From the NCBI GenBank assembly GCA_934230055.1, contig CAKQEE010000038.1, positions 1-8,956 on the forward strand: a stretch of 8,956 nt of DNA, read 5' to 3'. The notes below the pieces were generated by a model, which ran no database searches, was not told where the DNA came from, and saw nothing but the letters and a program-made list of their open reading frames with translations. This document shows, one piece after another, positions 1-5,084 of this stretch. A program made the translations under genes and the position numbers. The stretch is from an uncultured Clostridia bacterium. GTDB lineage: Bacteria > Bacillota > Clostridia > Christensenellales > Borkfalkiaceae. Positions within the stretch are counted from its first letter, which is position 1. Each line of letters opens with the position of its first letter.

Positions 1-16
1 GTATACGTTTTTTCAT
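1..16 (-). CDS. Start of a leftward gene of unknown function (5' fragment)
   Basis: The minus strand carries an ATG at 16-14, with AAGGAGA at 28-22 about five bases upstream, which is a strong Shine-Dalgarno site. The reading frame runs off the left edge after MKKRI. The basic Lys-Lys-Arg opening would suit a signal peptide or membrane protein, but five residues cannot identify a family. A good sigma-A type promoter lies upstream at 126-98, giving a leader of about 75 bases. The gene is divergent from the XRE-family regulator that starts at 254, a common arrangement for a regulator and its target. That link is inference. Confidence 0.6.
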
Positions 17-63
17 ACTGTTCTCCTTATGTAAAATTGCAATACTTCGTAGTAAACGAAAAA

Positions 64-100
64 AATAAAGCGTTTTCTTCTTTCCGTTTGCGGCTTTATT
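64..100. repeat. Inverted repeat overlapping the leftward promoter (possible operator)
   Basis: AATAAAGC (64-71) and GCTTTATT (93-100) form a perfect 8-base inverted repeat with a 21-base gap. The right arm covers part of the -10 element of the leftward gene and the left arm lies in the early transcribed leader. If the promoter call is right, the whole repeat is not transcribed as a hairpin from it, so a DNA operator is the more natural reading. The neighbouring XRE-family regulator is the obvious candidate binder, but nothing here proves this. Confidence 0.3.
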
Positions 101-126
101 CTATTATTTATAATGTTTTTTGGCAA
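98..126 (-). promoter_or_regulatory. Sigma-A type promoter of the leftward gene
   Basis: On the minus strand, TTGCCA (126-121) is separated by 17 bases from TAGAAT (103-98). Each hexamer matches consensus at five of six positions and the spacing is ideal. Transcription would begin near 91, about 75 bases before the ATG at 16. Confidence 0.55.
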
Positions 127-183
127 ACGAAAGGGGCGTGTTTTTCTCTCCGTTTCGTTCTTCGCCCTCTTTAATATAGAGAG

Positions 184-218
184 AGTCGTTCTCCGAACGA
201 GAGAACGACTTTTATTTA
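184..218 (+). terminator. Rightward intrinsic terminator with no obvious upstream gene
   Basis: A perfect 10-bp stem (184-193 with 201-210) closes a 7-base loop and is followed by TTTTATTTA on the plus strand. The minus strand after the stem is not T-rich, so the hairpin works only rightward. No plus-strand gene precedes it within the window, so it either ends a short transcript from this gap or insulates the regulator promoter at 219 from upstream transcription. Confidence 0.65.
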
Positions 219-247
219 TTGACAAAACCGCACTCTTTCGTTATAAT
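219..247 (+). promoter_or_regulatory. Perfect consensus sigma-A promoter of the XRE regulator
   Basis: TTGACA (219-224), a 17-base spacer and TATAAT (242-247) match the sigma-A consensus exactly. Only six bases separate the -10 from the ATG at 254. The usual start, 6-8 bases past the -10, therefore falls on or beside the start codon and predicts a leaderless transcript. Confidence 0.85.
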
Positions 248-253
248 TAGAGT

Positions 254-937
254 ATGGCTAACGAAATAGAAAAAAATATCGCCGAAAACATCAAAGAATT
301 GCGATTATCCAAAAAAATGAAGCAATCGGAGCTTGGGGAGTTGATTTCCTATTCGGATAAAACAATCTCCAAATGGGAGAACGGCACTTCCGTGCCGGAC
401 GTTACCGCTCTCGTGGCTATATCGGAGGCTTTTAACGTGAGCGTTTCCGATATGGTTAAAGAGGGCGCGGTTAAGGTTGCGGAAAGAAAGAACGAAGAAC
501 GCGCCAAAGAGGAATACGACAACGATATAGCGATGCTTTTATTGTCCGTGCTGTCCGTTTTTACCCTTGCAGTAATTCTGTACGTGGTTTTAACTGTGGT
601 TACGGGCGCAAGCGTGTGGCAGGTTTTCGTTTGGGCGGTTCCCGTTTCTGCGTTTATGATATATAAGTATAACAACGCTCATAGTGGCGTAAAGTGGCTG
701 AATACCGTTCTTCTTTCCGTTATAGTCTGGGGAACCATTACCGCCGTGTATTTGCAGGTTATATCCAAATGGAACTTGTGGCAACTGTTTATCATAGGCG
801 TTCCGCTGGAAGCCATGGCGATAGTTTCCACCCTTTTCCGCAAACGACGGGGGAGCAAAAAGGCTTTGGATATATTTAAGCCCGTTTCGGGAACGGAAGA
901 AGAAAAGAAAGAACGTAAAACCGAAAAGCGGCAATAA
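254..937 (+). CDS. Membrane-anchored XRE-family transcriptional regulator
   Basis: This 227-residue protein has an N-terminal helix-turn-helix (about 8-62) of the XRE/Cro-CI type. It includes the typical recognition stretch around SYSDKTISKWENG (32-44) and the following SVPD. A charged linker (about 72-91) leads to four predicted membrane segments at about 92-117, 121-138, 148-170 and 175-195, and then a very basic and acidic tail. The membrane part looks internally duplicated: VWQVF and VP at 121-130 recur as LWQLF and VP at 175-184, 54 residues later. The first ATG is the start because the HTH begins only a few residues downstream. No Shine-Dalgarno precedes it and the consensus promoter ends six bases upstream, so translation is probably leaderless. 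It likely binds DNA at the membrane and may respond to an envelope or small-molecule signal. Its target is unknown; the divergent gene is the first candidate. Confidence 0.85.
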   Translation: MANEIEKNIAENIKELRLSKKMKQSELGELISYSDKTISKWENGTSVPDVTALVAISEAFNVSVSDMVKEGAVKVAERKNEERAKEEYDNDIAMLLLSVLSVFTLAVILYVVLTVVTGASVWQVFVWAVPVSAFMIYKYNNAHSGVKWLNTVLLSVIVWGTITAVYLQVISKWNLWQLFIIGVPLEAMAIVSTLFRKRRGSKKALDIFKPVSGTEEEKKERKTEKRQ

Positions 938-942
938 AAAGA

Positions 943-986
943 CCCGCGCTTCGCATAAACTTGCGAAACGCGGGACTTTCGTTTTT
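943..986. terminator. Bidirectional terminator between the XRE regulator and HU
   Basis: A 13-bp stem (943-955 with 962-974) has one C-A mismatch and a 6-base loop. On the plus strand it is followed by ACTTTCGTTTTT, and on the minus strand by TCTTTTTAT, so it can serve both convergent genes. Confidence 0.85.
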
Positions 987-994
987 AATCCTTA

Positions 995-1267
995 TTAGTT
1001 TAAAGAATCTTTGTAAGCTTTGCCGAATTTGAACGCGGGAATCTTCGTAGCGGCGATTTTGATTTTTTCGCCCGTTCTGGGATTTACGCCTTCTCTTGCG
1101 GCTTTTTCTTTAATTTCAAAAGAGCCGAAGCCGGAAATCTGAATTTTTTCCCCGTTCTTCAAACCTTCGGTAACCGCGGCGATAAAGCCGTCCAAAGCCG
1201 TGCCGGCATCTTTAAGGGTTATGCCCGCATTGTTTGCGATTGCTCTGATAAGTTCGTTTTTATTCAT
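995..1267 (-). CDS. hup: HU-family histone-like DNA-binding protein
   Basis: This is a 90-residue protein of the standard length for HU/IHF. It is a dimeric nucleoid protein that binds and bends DNA with little sequence preference. The start MNKNELIRAIA and the helical N-terminal half are typical. GFGSFEIKEKAAREG leads into the DNA-contacting beta arm, where NPRTGEKI contains the proline that intercalates between base pairs. PAFKFGKAYKD is the conserved C-terminal motif. In the usual RNP of the arm the arginine is replaced by valine (VNP). The ATG at 1267 has GGAGG at 1280-1276, eight bases upstream. The gene is monocistronic: it has its own extended -10 promoter and shares a bidirectional terminator with the converging regulator. 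HU is clear; whether it is the only HU in the genome cannot be seen here. Confidence 0.95.
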   Translation of the reverse strand: MNKNELIRAIANNAGITLKDAGTALDGFIAAVTEGLKNGEKIQISGFGSFEIKEKAAREGVNPRTGEKIKIAATKIPAFKFGKAYKDSLN

Positions 1268-1297
1268 ATATCAAACCTCCATAGTTTCTTGAAATCT

Positions 1298-1325
1298 ATT
1301 ATACCATAAAATAAGAATTTGACAA
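1298..1325 (-). promoter_or_regulatory. Promoter of the HU gene with extended -10
   Basis: On the minus strand, TTGTCA (1325-1320), a 16-base spacer and a perfect TATAAT (1303-1298) are seen. TGG directly precedes the -10, giving the extended TGnTATAAT form. Transcription should start near 1291, leaving a short leader with the SD. Confidence 0.75.
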
Positions 1326-1374
1326 GGGATTTTAAAAAATTTCGGAGCAAAAGAGTAAAAAAATTAAAAATTTT

Positions 1375-1401
1375 GGGATTTTTTATCAAAAACCCCTTTT
1401 T
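1375..1401 (+). terminator. Weak terminator-like hairpin in the HU / dehydrogenase-like gap
   Basis: GGG and a T run (1375-1384) can pair with an A run and CCCC (1388-1396), with one mismatch, and TTTTT follows. It sits just before the rightward promoter at 1414. The gap is very AT-rich, so this could be chance. No rightward gene lies upstream of it within the gap. Confidence 0.3.
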
Positions 1402-1413
1402 AGCGGCTTTTAC

Positions 1414-1442
1414 TTGACTTTTTTTTCGCCCGCATATACAAT
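1414..1442 (+). promoter_or_regulatory. Promoter of the dehydrogenase-like / HAD phosphatase operon
   Basis: TTGACT (1414-1419), a 17-base spacer and TACAAT (1437-1442) each match sigma-A consensus at five of six positions. The predicted start near 1449 leaves a leader of about 22 bases before the ATG at 1472. Confidence 0.7.
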
Positions 1443-1471
1443 AAAACCGTCTTTATAAGAGAGTGCGATTT

Positions 1472-2830
1472 ATGGAAAAGAAGAACCTATCAGTAAAACT
1501 TAACGAACTTTACGAAGAATTTTGCGGCAAAAATCCCGCGTTAAATCCGCTCGTAAGGTTTTATCGCGGGGAATCGGCAAAGAAGCTTAACGAAGCGGCT
1601 TCCGCGTTTGCTCCGAGCGGCACCGTCGTGGTGCTGTTTACCGAAAGAGCGGGGGAAGAGCTTAAAAAAAACACGGTAGAAGCTTTGCGCGGCGCGTGCT
1701 TAAAAATTTTAACGGTAAAAATTTCCGAAAAGAAAGACGCGGTAAGCGCGGCGGCGGAAATTCTTTGCGCGGCGGAGGACGCAAGACTTATCGTCGCGGC
1801 GGAATATTCGCTTATTACCCTTGCAAAATACGCGGCGAAGATTTCGGGGCTTCCGCTCGTTTACCTTATGCGCACGGCAGATGCGGACGGGCTTTTATCG
1901 CCGCGGTTGTTTTTGAAAAACGGAAGCCGTACGGACTGTTTTTTTGCGGACGCGAAAATAAGGATAATCATAGACGACGAAGCGATTATCGCCTCTTGCC
2001 GCGGAGACGAGAAAAAGGCTTCCGCGGGGCTTTTTGCAAGGCTTATGAGCAAAATTCCCGCGCTTGCCGATTACAGGGCGCGGCTTTCGCTTGAAAAATC
2101 AAAGCCGAACGCGGAGGCTTACGGACTTTTGAGAAGCGCGGTTAAAGAGGGCTATACGGCTTTTGCCAAAAAAGAAAAGGAAGCCTTTGCGGAGCTTATA
2201 TATCAATCCTTTGCGGCGGAGATTGCGGACCTTATTTCGGGCGGGGAGCTGTGCGGCTATTCCGCTTTAAGGTTTGCGGAATTTTTGCTTGCGGGAGAAA
2301 AACGGCTTTCCGCCGCCGACGCGCTCGAACTTTACGCGCGGATAAGCGGCGTATACGCGCTTTATACTTCTTCGCTTGCGGCGGGGCTTCTGGATATACC
2401 CGATTACAGAGAACGGGCGCACGAGCTTGCGGAATTGACGGGAACGGAAGAGGATATTTTTCTCGAAGGGCTTTTACGTCAGGCGGAAAAATTCGATAAG
2501 TTTGGCGAAAATGCTTATAATATAACTGATTCGCTTGCGGAAGAGCTGAAAAAACAAAATTCCTCGGCGGTTTCCGTGCGTTCTACCTTTATAGCTTATT
2601 TGCATTTTTCGGATAACGCACGGATAAACGGCGGCGCGAAGCAAAATTCGGGTGCGAACGACGGCGAGGAAAAAGAAGCGAAAAAGGCGGTCGGAGAAAA
2701 AACGGAACGCGCGGAAAATAAACTTGACGAGCAGAAGCTTTGCCTTGCGATAAAGCTTGCGGGCGATTCGCCGTTTGCGCCGAACGCGATGAGCTTTGCG
2801 CGGGAAAAAGGAGTTACGGAACTTATATGA
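1472..2830 (+). CDS. Degenerate glycerol-1-phosphate dehydrogenase-like protein (probable pseudoenzyme)
   Basis: The protein has 452 residues from the ATG at 1472, which has AAGAGAG eight bases upstream; a GTG at 1463 in the same frame is less well placed. The order of motifs follows the AraM / iron-alcohol dehydrogenase fold. A beta-strand region is followed by LAKYAAKISGLPLV (117-130), where the family has its NAD-binding GGGS...AKYAA. TADADGLLSP (135-144) stands for the TxxSTDGxASP motif, IIIDDEAI (165-172) for the strand after it, and AGLFARLMSK..ALADYR (185-202) for SGxGDxxAKxTAxxDW. A helix at about 262-291 stands for the one carrying the metal histidines. The glycine-rich loop reads AAEYS, the metal Asp is replaced (GLFA rather than GxGD), and the helix reads SAADALELYARI with no histidine. 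Catalysis by this fold is therefore unlikely. An E/K-rich linker (about 387-425) precedes a short C-terminal end. The gene overlaps the HAD phosphatase by four bases. The family assignment is inference from motif order. Confidence 0.6.
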   Translation: MEKKNLSVKLNELYEEFCGKNPALNPLVRFYRGESAKKLNEAASAFAPSGTVVVLFTERAGEELKKNTVEALRGACLKILTVKISEKKDAVSAAAEILCAAEDARLIVAAEYSLITLAKYAAKISGLPLVYLMRTADADGLLSPRLFLKNGSRTDCFFADAKIRIIIDDEAIIASCRGDEKKASAGLFARLMSKIPALADYRARLSLEKSKPNAEAYGLLRSAVKEGYTAFAKKEKEAFAELIYQSFAAEIADLISGGELCGYSALRFAEFLLAGEKRLSAADALELYARISGVYALYTSSLAAGLLDIPDYRERAHELAELTGTEEDIFLEGLLRQAEKFDKFGENAYNITDSLAEELKKQNSSAVSVRSTFIAYLHFSDNARINGGAKQNSGANDGEEKEAKKAVGEKTERAENKLDEQKLCLAIKLAGDSPFAPNAMSFAREKGVTELI

Positions 2831-3654
2831 GAAACACGCAAGACGGCAATCATACGCAAGATAATAATCTGACGGGAATAAAAGCGGCGATTTTCGATTT
2901 GGACGGCACCGTTTACGTAGACGGTGAGCTTATAGGCGACGCGAAAAACACTTTGAAATATTTAAGAAGCAAGGGCGTTAAGGTAGGTTTTTTAACCAAC
3001 AATTCCTCTCGTACGGACGAAGAATACGAAAAAATGCTCGTAAATCTCGGAGTGTTCGAGGAGGGGGATTTTTGCTGTTCTTCCCTTTTCGCCTCCGTGG
3101 AATATCTGAAAGAAAAGCGGGCGGCGGCGAAAATTTACGCGCTCGCGACCGATAAGGTAGACGAATATCTGCGTACCACGGGCTTGAATTTCGTAAAAGA
3201 AACGGAATATGCGGCGGCAGATACGCTTCTTCTCGCTTTCGATAAAGAGCTTACTTATCAAAAGCTCGTCCGCGCGAACGAACTTCTGTGCGGCGGAGCT
3301 TATTATATAGCTACGCACCCCGATAAAGCTTGCCCCGCAAAGGGTTGTTCGGTGCCGGACGTAGGCTCTTTTATAGAACTTTTGCGCGCTTCTTCGGGAA
3401 GAGTGCCGAACGTTATCGTTGGCAAACCTTATCCGACTATGTCCGAAATTTTGGAAAAACGGCTTAAAATAAGCGCGGAAGAAATGCTTATGGTGGGCGA
3501 CAGGCTGAGTACCGATATTGCTTTCGGGCTGAATTCGGGAATGAAAACCGCGCTCGTTTTGTCGGGCGAAACCTCGCGGGAGCTTTACGAAAAAAGCGAC
3601 GTTAAAACGGACGCGGCGCTTAAAGATATGAACGAGCTTGTAAACCTTTTGTAA
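2827..3654 (+). CDS. HAD-IIA family phosphatase (NagD/AraL-like)
   Basis: This 275-residue protein matches the usual length of HAD subfamily IIA phosphatases, which hydrolyse small phosphorylated metabolites through an aspartyl-phosphate intermediate. Motif I is FDLDGTVY, with nucleophile Asp24 and acid-base Asp26. Motif II is FLTNNSSR, with Thr57. The IIA cap lies between and contains ATHPDKACP (162-170). Motif III is the lysine of VGKPYP (Lys200), and motif IV is MVGDRLSTDI with Asp225 and Asp230. All catalytic residues are present. The ATG at 2827 lies in an ATGA overlap with the upstream stop, and AAGGAG at 2808-2813 sits 13 bases ahead, so translation is probably coupled. The frame stays open upstream, but that part would overlap the previous gene and lacks family similarity. 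In Bacillus subtilis, AraL (HAD-IIA) and AraM (glycerol-1-phosphate dehydrogenase) are operon neighbours; the same pairing appears here. The substrate is not predictable. Confidence 0.92.
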   Translation: MRNTQDGNHTQDNNLTGIKAAIFDLDGTVYVDGELIGDAKNTLKYLRSKGVKVGFLTNNSSRTDEEYEKMLVNLGVFEEGDFCCSSLFASVEYLKEKRAAAKIYALATDKVDEYLRTTGLNFVKETEYAAADTLLLAFDKELTYQKLVRANELLCGGAYYIATHPDKACPAKGCSVPDVGSFIELLRASSGRVPNVIVGKPYPTMSEILEKRLKISAEEMLMVGDRLSTDIAFGLNSGMKTALVLSGETSRELYEKSDVKTDAALKDMNELVNLL

Positions 3655-3655
3655 A

Positions 3656-3678
3656 GCGAATCGCAACGGGCGATTTGC
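3656..3678. repeat. Short hairpin just after the HAD phosphatase stop
   Basis: GCGAATCGC (3656-3664) pairs with GCGATTTGC (3670-3678), nine pairs including one G-U, around a 5-base loop. No T run follows, so this is not a classical terminator. It may protect the mRNA 3' end or be incidental. The rest of 3679-3767 shows no gene. Confidence 0.3.
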
Positions 3679-3767
3679 GAAGTGTAGCTCGCAAAGGGCG
3701 GCTCGCGGATACTAAAAAAAATTAAGCAGGCGAGAGATTTTTAAGTATATTATCACAAAAATAAGTC

Positions 3768-3805
3768 AATACTTTCCGTAAAGAAAAAGCGGAGAGTATT
3801 TTTTT
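3768..3805 (+). terminator. Terminator-like hairpin that also contains the SD of the next gene
   Basis: AATACTTTCCG (3768-3778) pairs over 11 positions, with one G-U wobble, with CGGAGAGTATT (3790-3800), around an 11-base loop. A run of seven T ends at 3805, and the ATG of the next gene follows at 3806. As a terminator it would end the dehydrogenase-like/HAD operon. The 3' arm holds GGAGAG (3791-3796), the only SD-like site for the gene at 3806 and nine bases from its ATG, so folding would hide the ribosome site. A weak -10-like TATATTAT lies at 3746-3753 without a clear -35. Confidence 0.65.
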
Positions 3806-4243
3806 ATGCAAAAACTTCGTGCGGGTACAATTATTAAAAAGGCGGCTGTTATCGCGCTTTCTTTTCTTTTTCTCGTTTTTGCGGCGCAAGTCGGCGCAAA
3901 ACCATTTTTTGCGGATTACGAGGGAGAGAGGGAATTTTATTCGGAAAACGGTTCTTTTACGGAGGGAATATTTCGAGAAAAGAATTGTAACGAAAAAAGA
4001 ACGCTCCGTGGCAAAAAAGGGGAGGGAATATTTACGAGCGTTTACGAAGCCGAAAAAATTATAGCCGATTTCGATGCGAAGCTTGTTTTTTCGGAGGAGC
4101 TTTGCGGCGGCGAAAATTTTTATTATTACAGCAAAAAGCTGCCGTTTTCGGTGGCGTTAAGCGGCAAAACGGTAAACCTTCAGATATACCGCCGCGGCGA
4201 AAGCGTTAAGGCGGGAACGCCCCTTATTTACGGAAGTTTTTAA
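3806..4243 (+). CDS. Small exported protein of unknown function
   Basis: The protein has 145 residues. Its N-terminus has positive charges (Lys3, Arg5, Lys11, Lys12), a hydrophobic core at about 13-30 and a QVGA/KPFFA end, consistent with a signal peptide or a single membrane anchor. The rest is charged and ends in an ordered-looking region, about 81-145, rich in Tyr and beta-type patterns. That region contains FDAKLVFSEE, YYYYSKKLPF and GTPLIYGSF. I do not recognise a family. The region at about 40-75 is low in complexity, and a 13-base sequence is repeated 60 bases apart there, giving EGIF twice. No other start codon lies near the N-terminus, so ATG 3806 is the start despite its SD being buried in the preceding hairpin. 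It stands 78 bases ahead of a SpoIIQ-like M23 peptidase, so a role at the envelope or in sporulation is possible. That is inference. Confidence 0.7.
   Translation: MQKLRAGTIIKKAAVIALSFLFLVFAAQVGAKPFFADYEGEREFYSENGSFTEGIFREKNCNEKRTLRGKKGEGIFTSVYEAEKIIADFDAKLVFSEELCGGENFYYYSKKLPFSVALSGKTVNLQIYRRGESVKAGTPLIYGSF
3961..4033 (+). repeat. Direct 13-base repeat within the small exported protein gene
   Basis: GGAGGGAATATTT occurs at 3961-3973 and at 4021-4033, exactly 60 bases (20 codons) apart and in the same reading frame, encoding EGIF both times. The sequence between the copies does not otherwise repeat, so this is either a remnant of a small duplication or chance. Confidence 0.5.
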
Positions 4244-4321
4244 AATTTTTTTTATTTTCGGCGTATAAAAAAGAAAAAAGCGTCAATAATCGAACCGTCG
4301 AAATTCAGGGAGGAACGATAT

Positions 4322-4996
4322 ATGAAAAAGACAGAAACAAAACGAATAGGATTTTTCAGGAGAAACGCCGTATATATAATACTTGCGTTCTGCGTGCTTG
4401 CGGTGGGGCTTTCTTTAACGCTTATTCTCACGCACGGCGGGAATTCCGCGGGCGATAGCACGGGACAGGTTACACCGATAGACGGCGACAAAGAACCCGA
4501 TACGCCGGATAAGCCGGATAAGCCCGAACCTTCTACGCCCGATAATCCGGACAAGCCTTCGGAACCCGTTACCAAAACGATAGAATTCGTTATGCCGATA
4601 TCTTCCGCAAAGGAAATAACCGCGTATACGGAAACGCTTTGTTATTCCGAAACGCTCGGCAGATTCGCTTCTCATAAAGCGGTAGACTTTTTCTGCGATG
4701 AGGGAACTGCGGTCGTAGCCGTAGAGGACGGCACGGTGGAAAGCGTTACGAAAGACCTTTTAAAGGGCGTTACGGTGGTTATAGACCACGGCGACGGACT
4801 TAAAACCACTTATAATTCCCTTGCGGATGATCCCGCGGTCAAAAAGGGGCAGAGCGTGAAAAAGGGCGACAAGATAGGCGAAGCTTCCGTTACGAACCGT
4901 CAGGAATATAAAAGCGGCGCGCACCTTCATTTCGAGGTATCGGAAAAGGGCGTAAGCGTAGACCCCGCGAAATATCTTACCTTCGACGAGAAATAA
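4322..4996 (+). CDS. Membrane-anchored M23-family peptidase, SpoIIQ-like
   Basis: The protein has 224 residues. A basic cytoplasmic start leads to one membrane segment (about 16-36), then a Pro/Asp/Lys/Glu-rich linker (about 54-83) and an M23/LytM domain (about 88-221). The zinc-site residues are present: His118 and Asp122 in HKAVD, and His201 and His203 in HLHFE. The core blocks AVEDGTVESV, VVIDHGDGLKTTY, VKKGDKIG and VDPAKYL are all seen. M23 enzymes cut peptide bonds in peptidoglycan. In sporulating clostridia SpoIIQ has this layout, with a single anchor and a domain keeping the HxxxD motif, and pairs with SpoIIIAH across the forespore membranes. YSETLGRFASHKAVDF resembles that group. The assignment to SpoIIQ is inference; a general cell-wall M23 endopeptidase is the alternative. 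The ATG has AGGGAGG at 4307-4313, eight bases upstream. No clear sigma-A promoter was seen in the 78-base gap. Confidence 0.88.
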   Translation: MKKTETKRIGFFRRNAVYIILAFCVLAVGLSLTLILTHGGNSAGDSTGQVTPIDGDKEPDTPDKPDKPEPSTPDNPDKPSEPVTKTIEFVMPISSAKEITAYTETLCYSETLGRFASHKAVDFFCDEGTAVVAVEDGTVESVTKDLLKGVTVVIDHGDGLKTTYNSLADDPAVKKGQSVKKGDKIGEASVTNRQEYKSGAHLHFEVSEKGVSVDPAKYLTFDEK

Positions 4997-4998
4997 AA

Positions 4999-5029
4999 AT
5001 TCGGTAATAATACCGATTAAACCCCGAAT
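4999..5029 (+). other. Two overlapping, mutually exclusive short hairpins after the M23 gene
   Basis: TCGGTA (5001-5006) can pair with TACCGA (5011-5016). ATTCGG (4999-5004) can instead pair with CCGAAT (5024-5029). The two pairings share bases and cannot form together. No T run follows the first. The stems are only six bases, so the feature may be incidental, but no other terminator separates the M23 gene from the next gene. Confidence 0.25.
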
Positions 5030-5084
5030 AAAATGTTTATGGACGGCTATCCGCTTTCCGTAACGTTTTATGAGGGGTTTTTTA

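Noticed and set aside
13..225. A 70-codon minus-strand reading frame in the left gap
   Set aside because: It runs through the promoters and the terminator hairpin, has no SD, has a composition unlike a folded protein, and overlaps the start of a better-supported leftward gene in another frame.
1319..1347. TTGACA on the plus strand in the HU / dehydrogenase-like gap as a second rightward promoter
   Set aside because: No acceptable -10 lies 16-18 bases downstream; the hexamer overlaps the -35 of the HU promoter on the other strand.
2740..2826. N-terminal extension of the HAD phosphatase to an upstream ATG
   Set aside because: The extra 29 residues would overlap the previous gene in another frame and lack family similarity; the ATGA overlap at 2827 is the usual coupled arrangement and places the HAD motif I at a normal distance from the start.
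4263..4290. A possible sporulation sigma-F/G promoter before the M23 gene (GTATA then GTCAATAAT)
   Set aside because: The -10-like part misses several consensus positions and the spacing is about 14 bases, so in such an AT-rich gap it is not better than chance.
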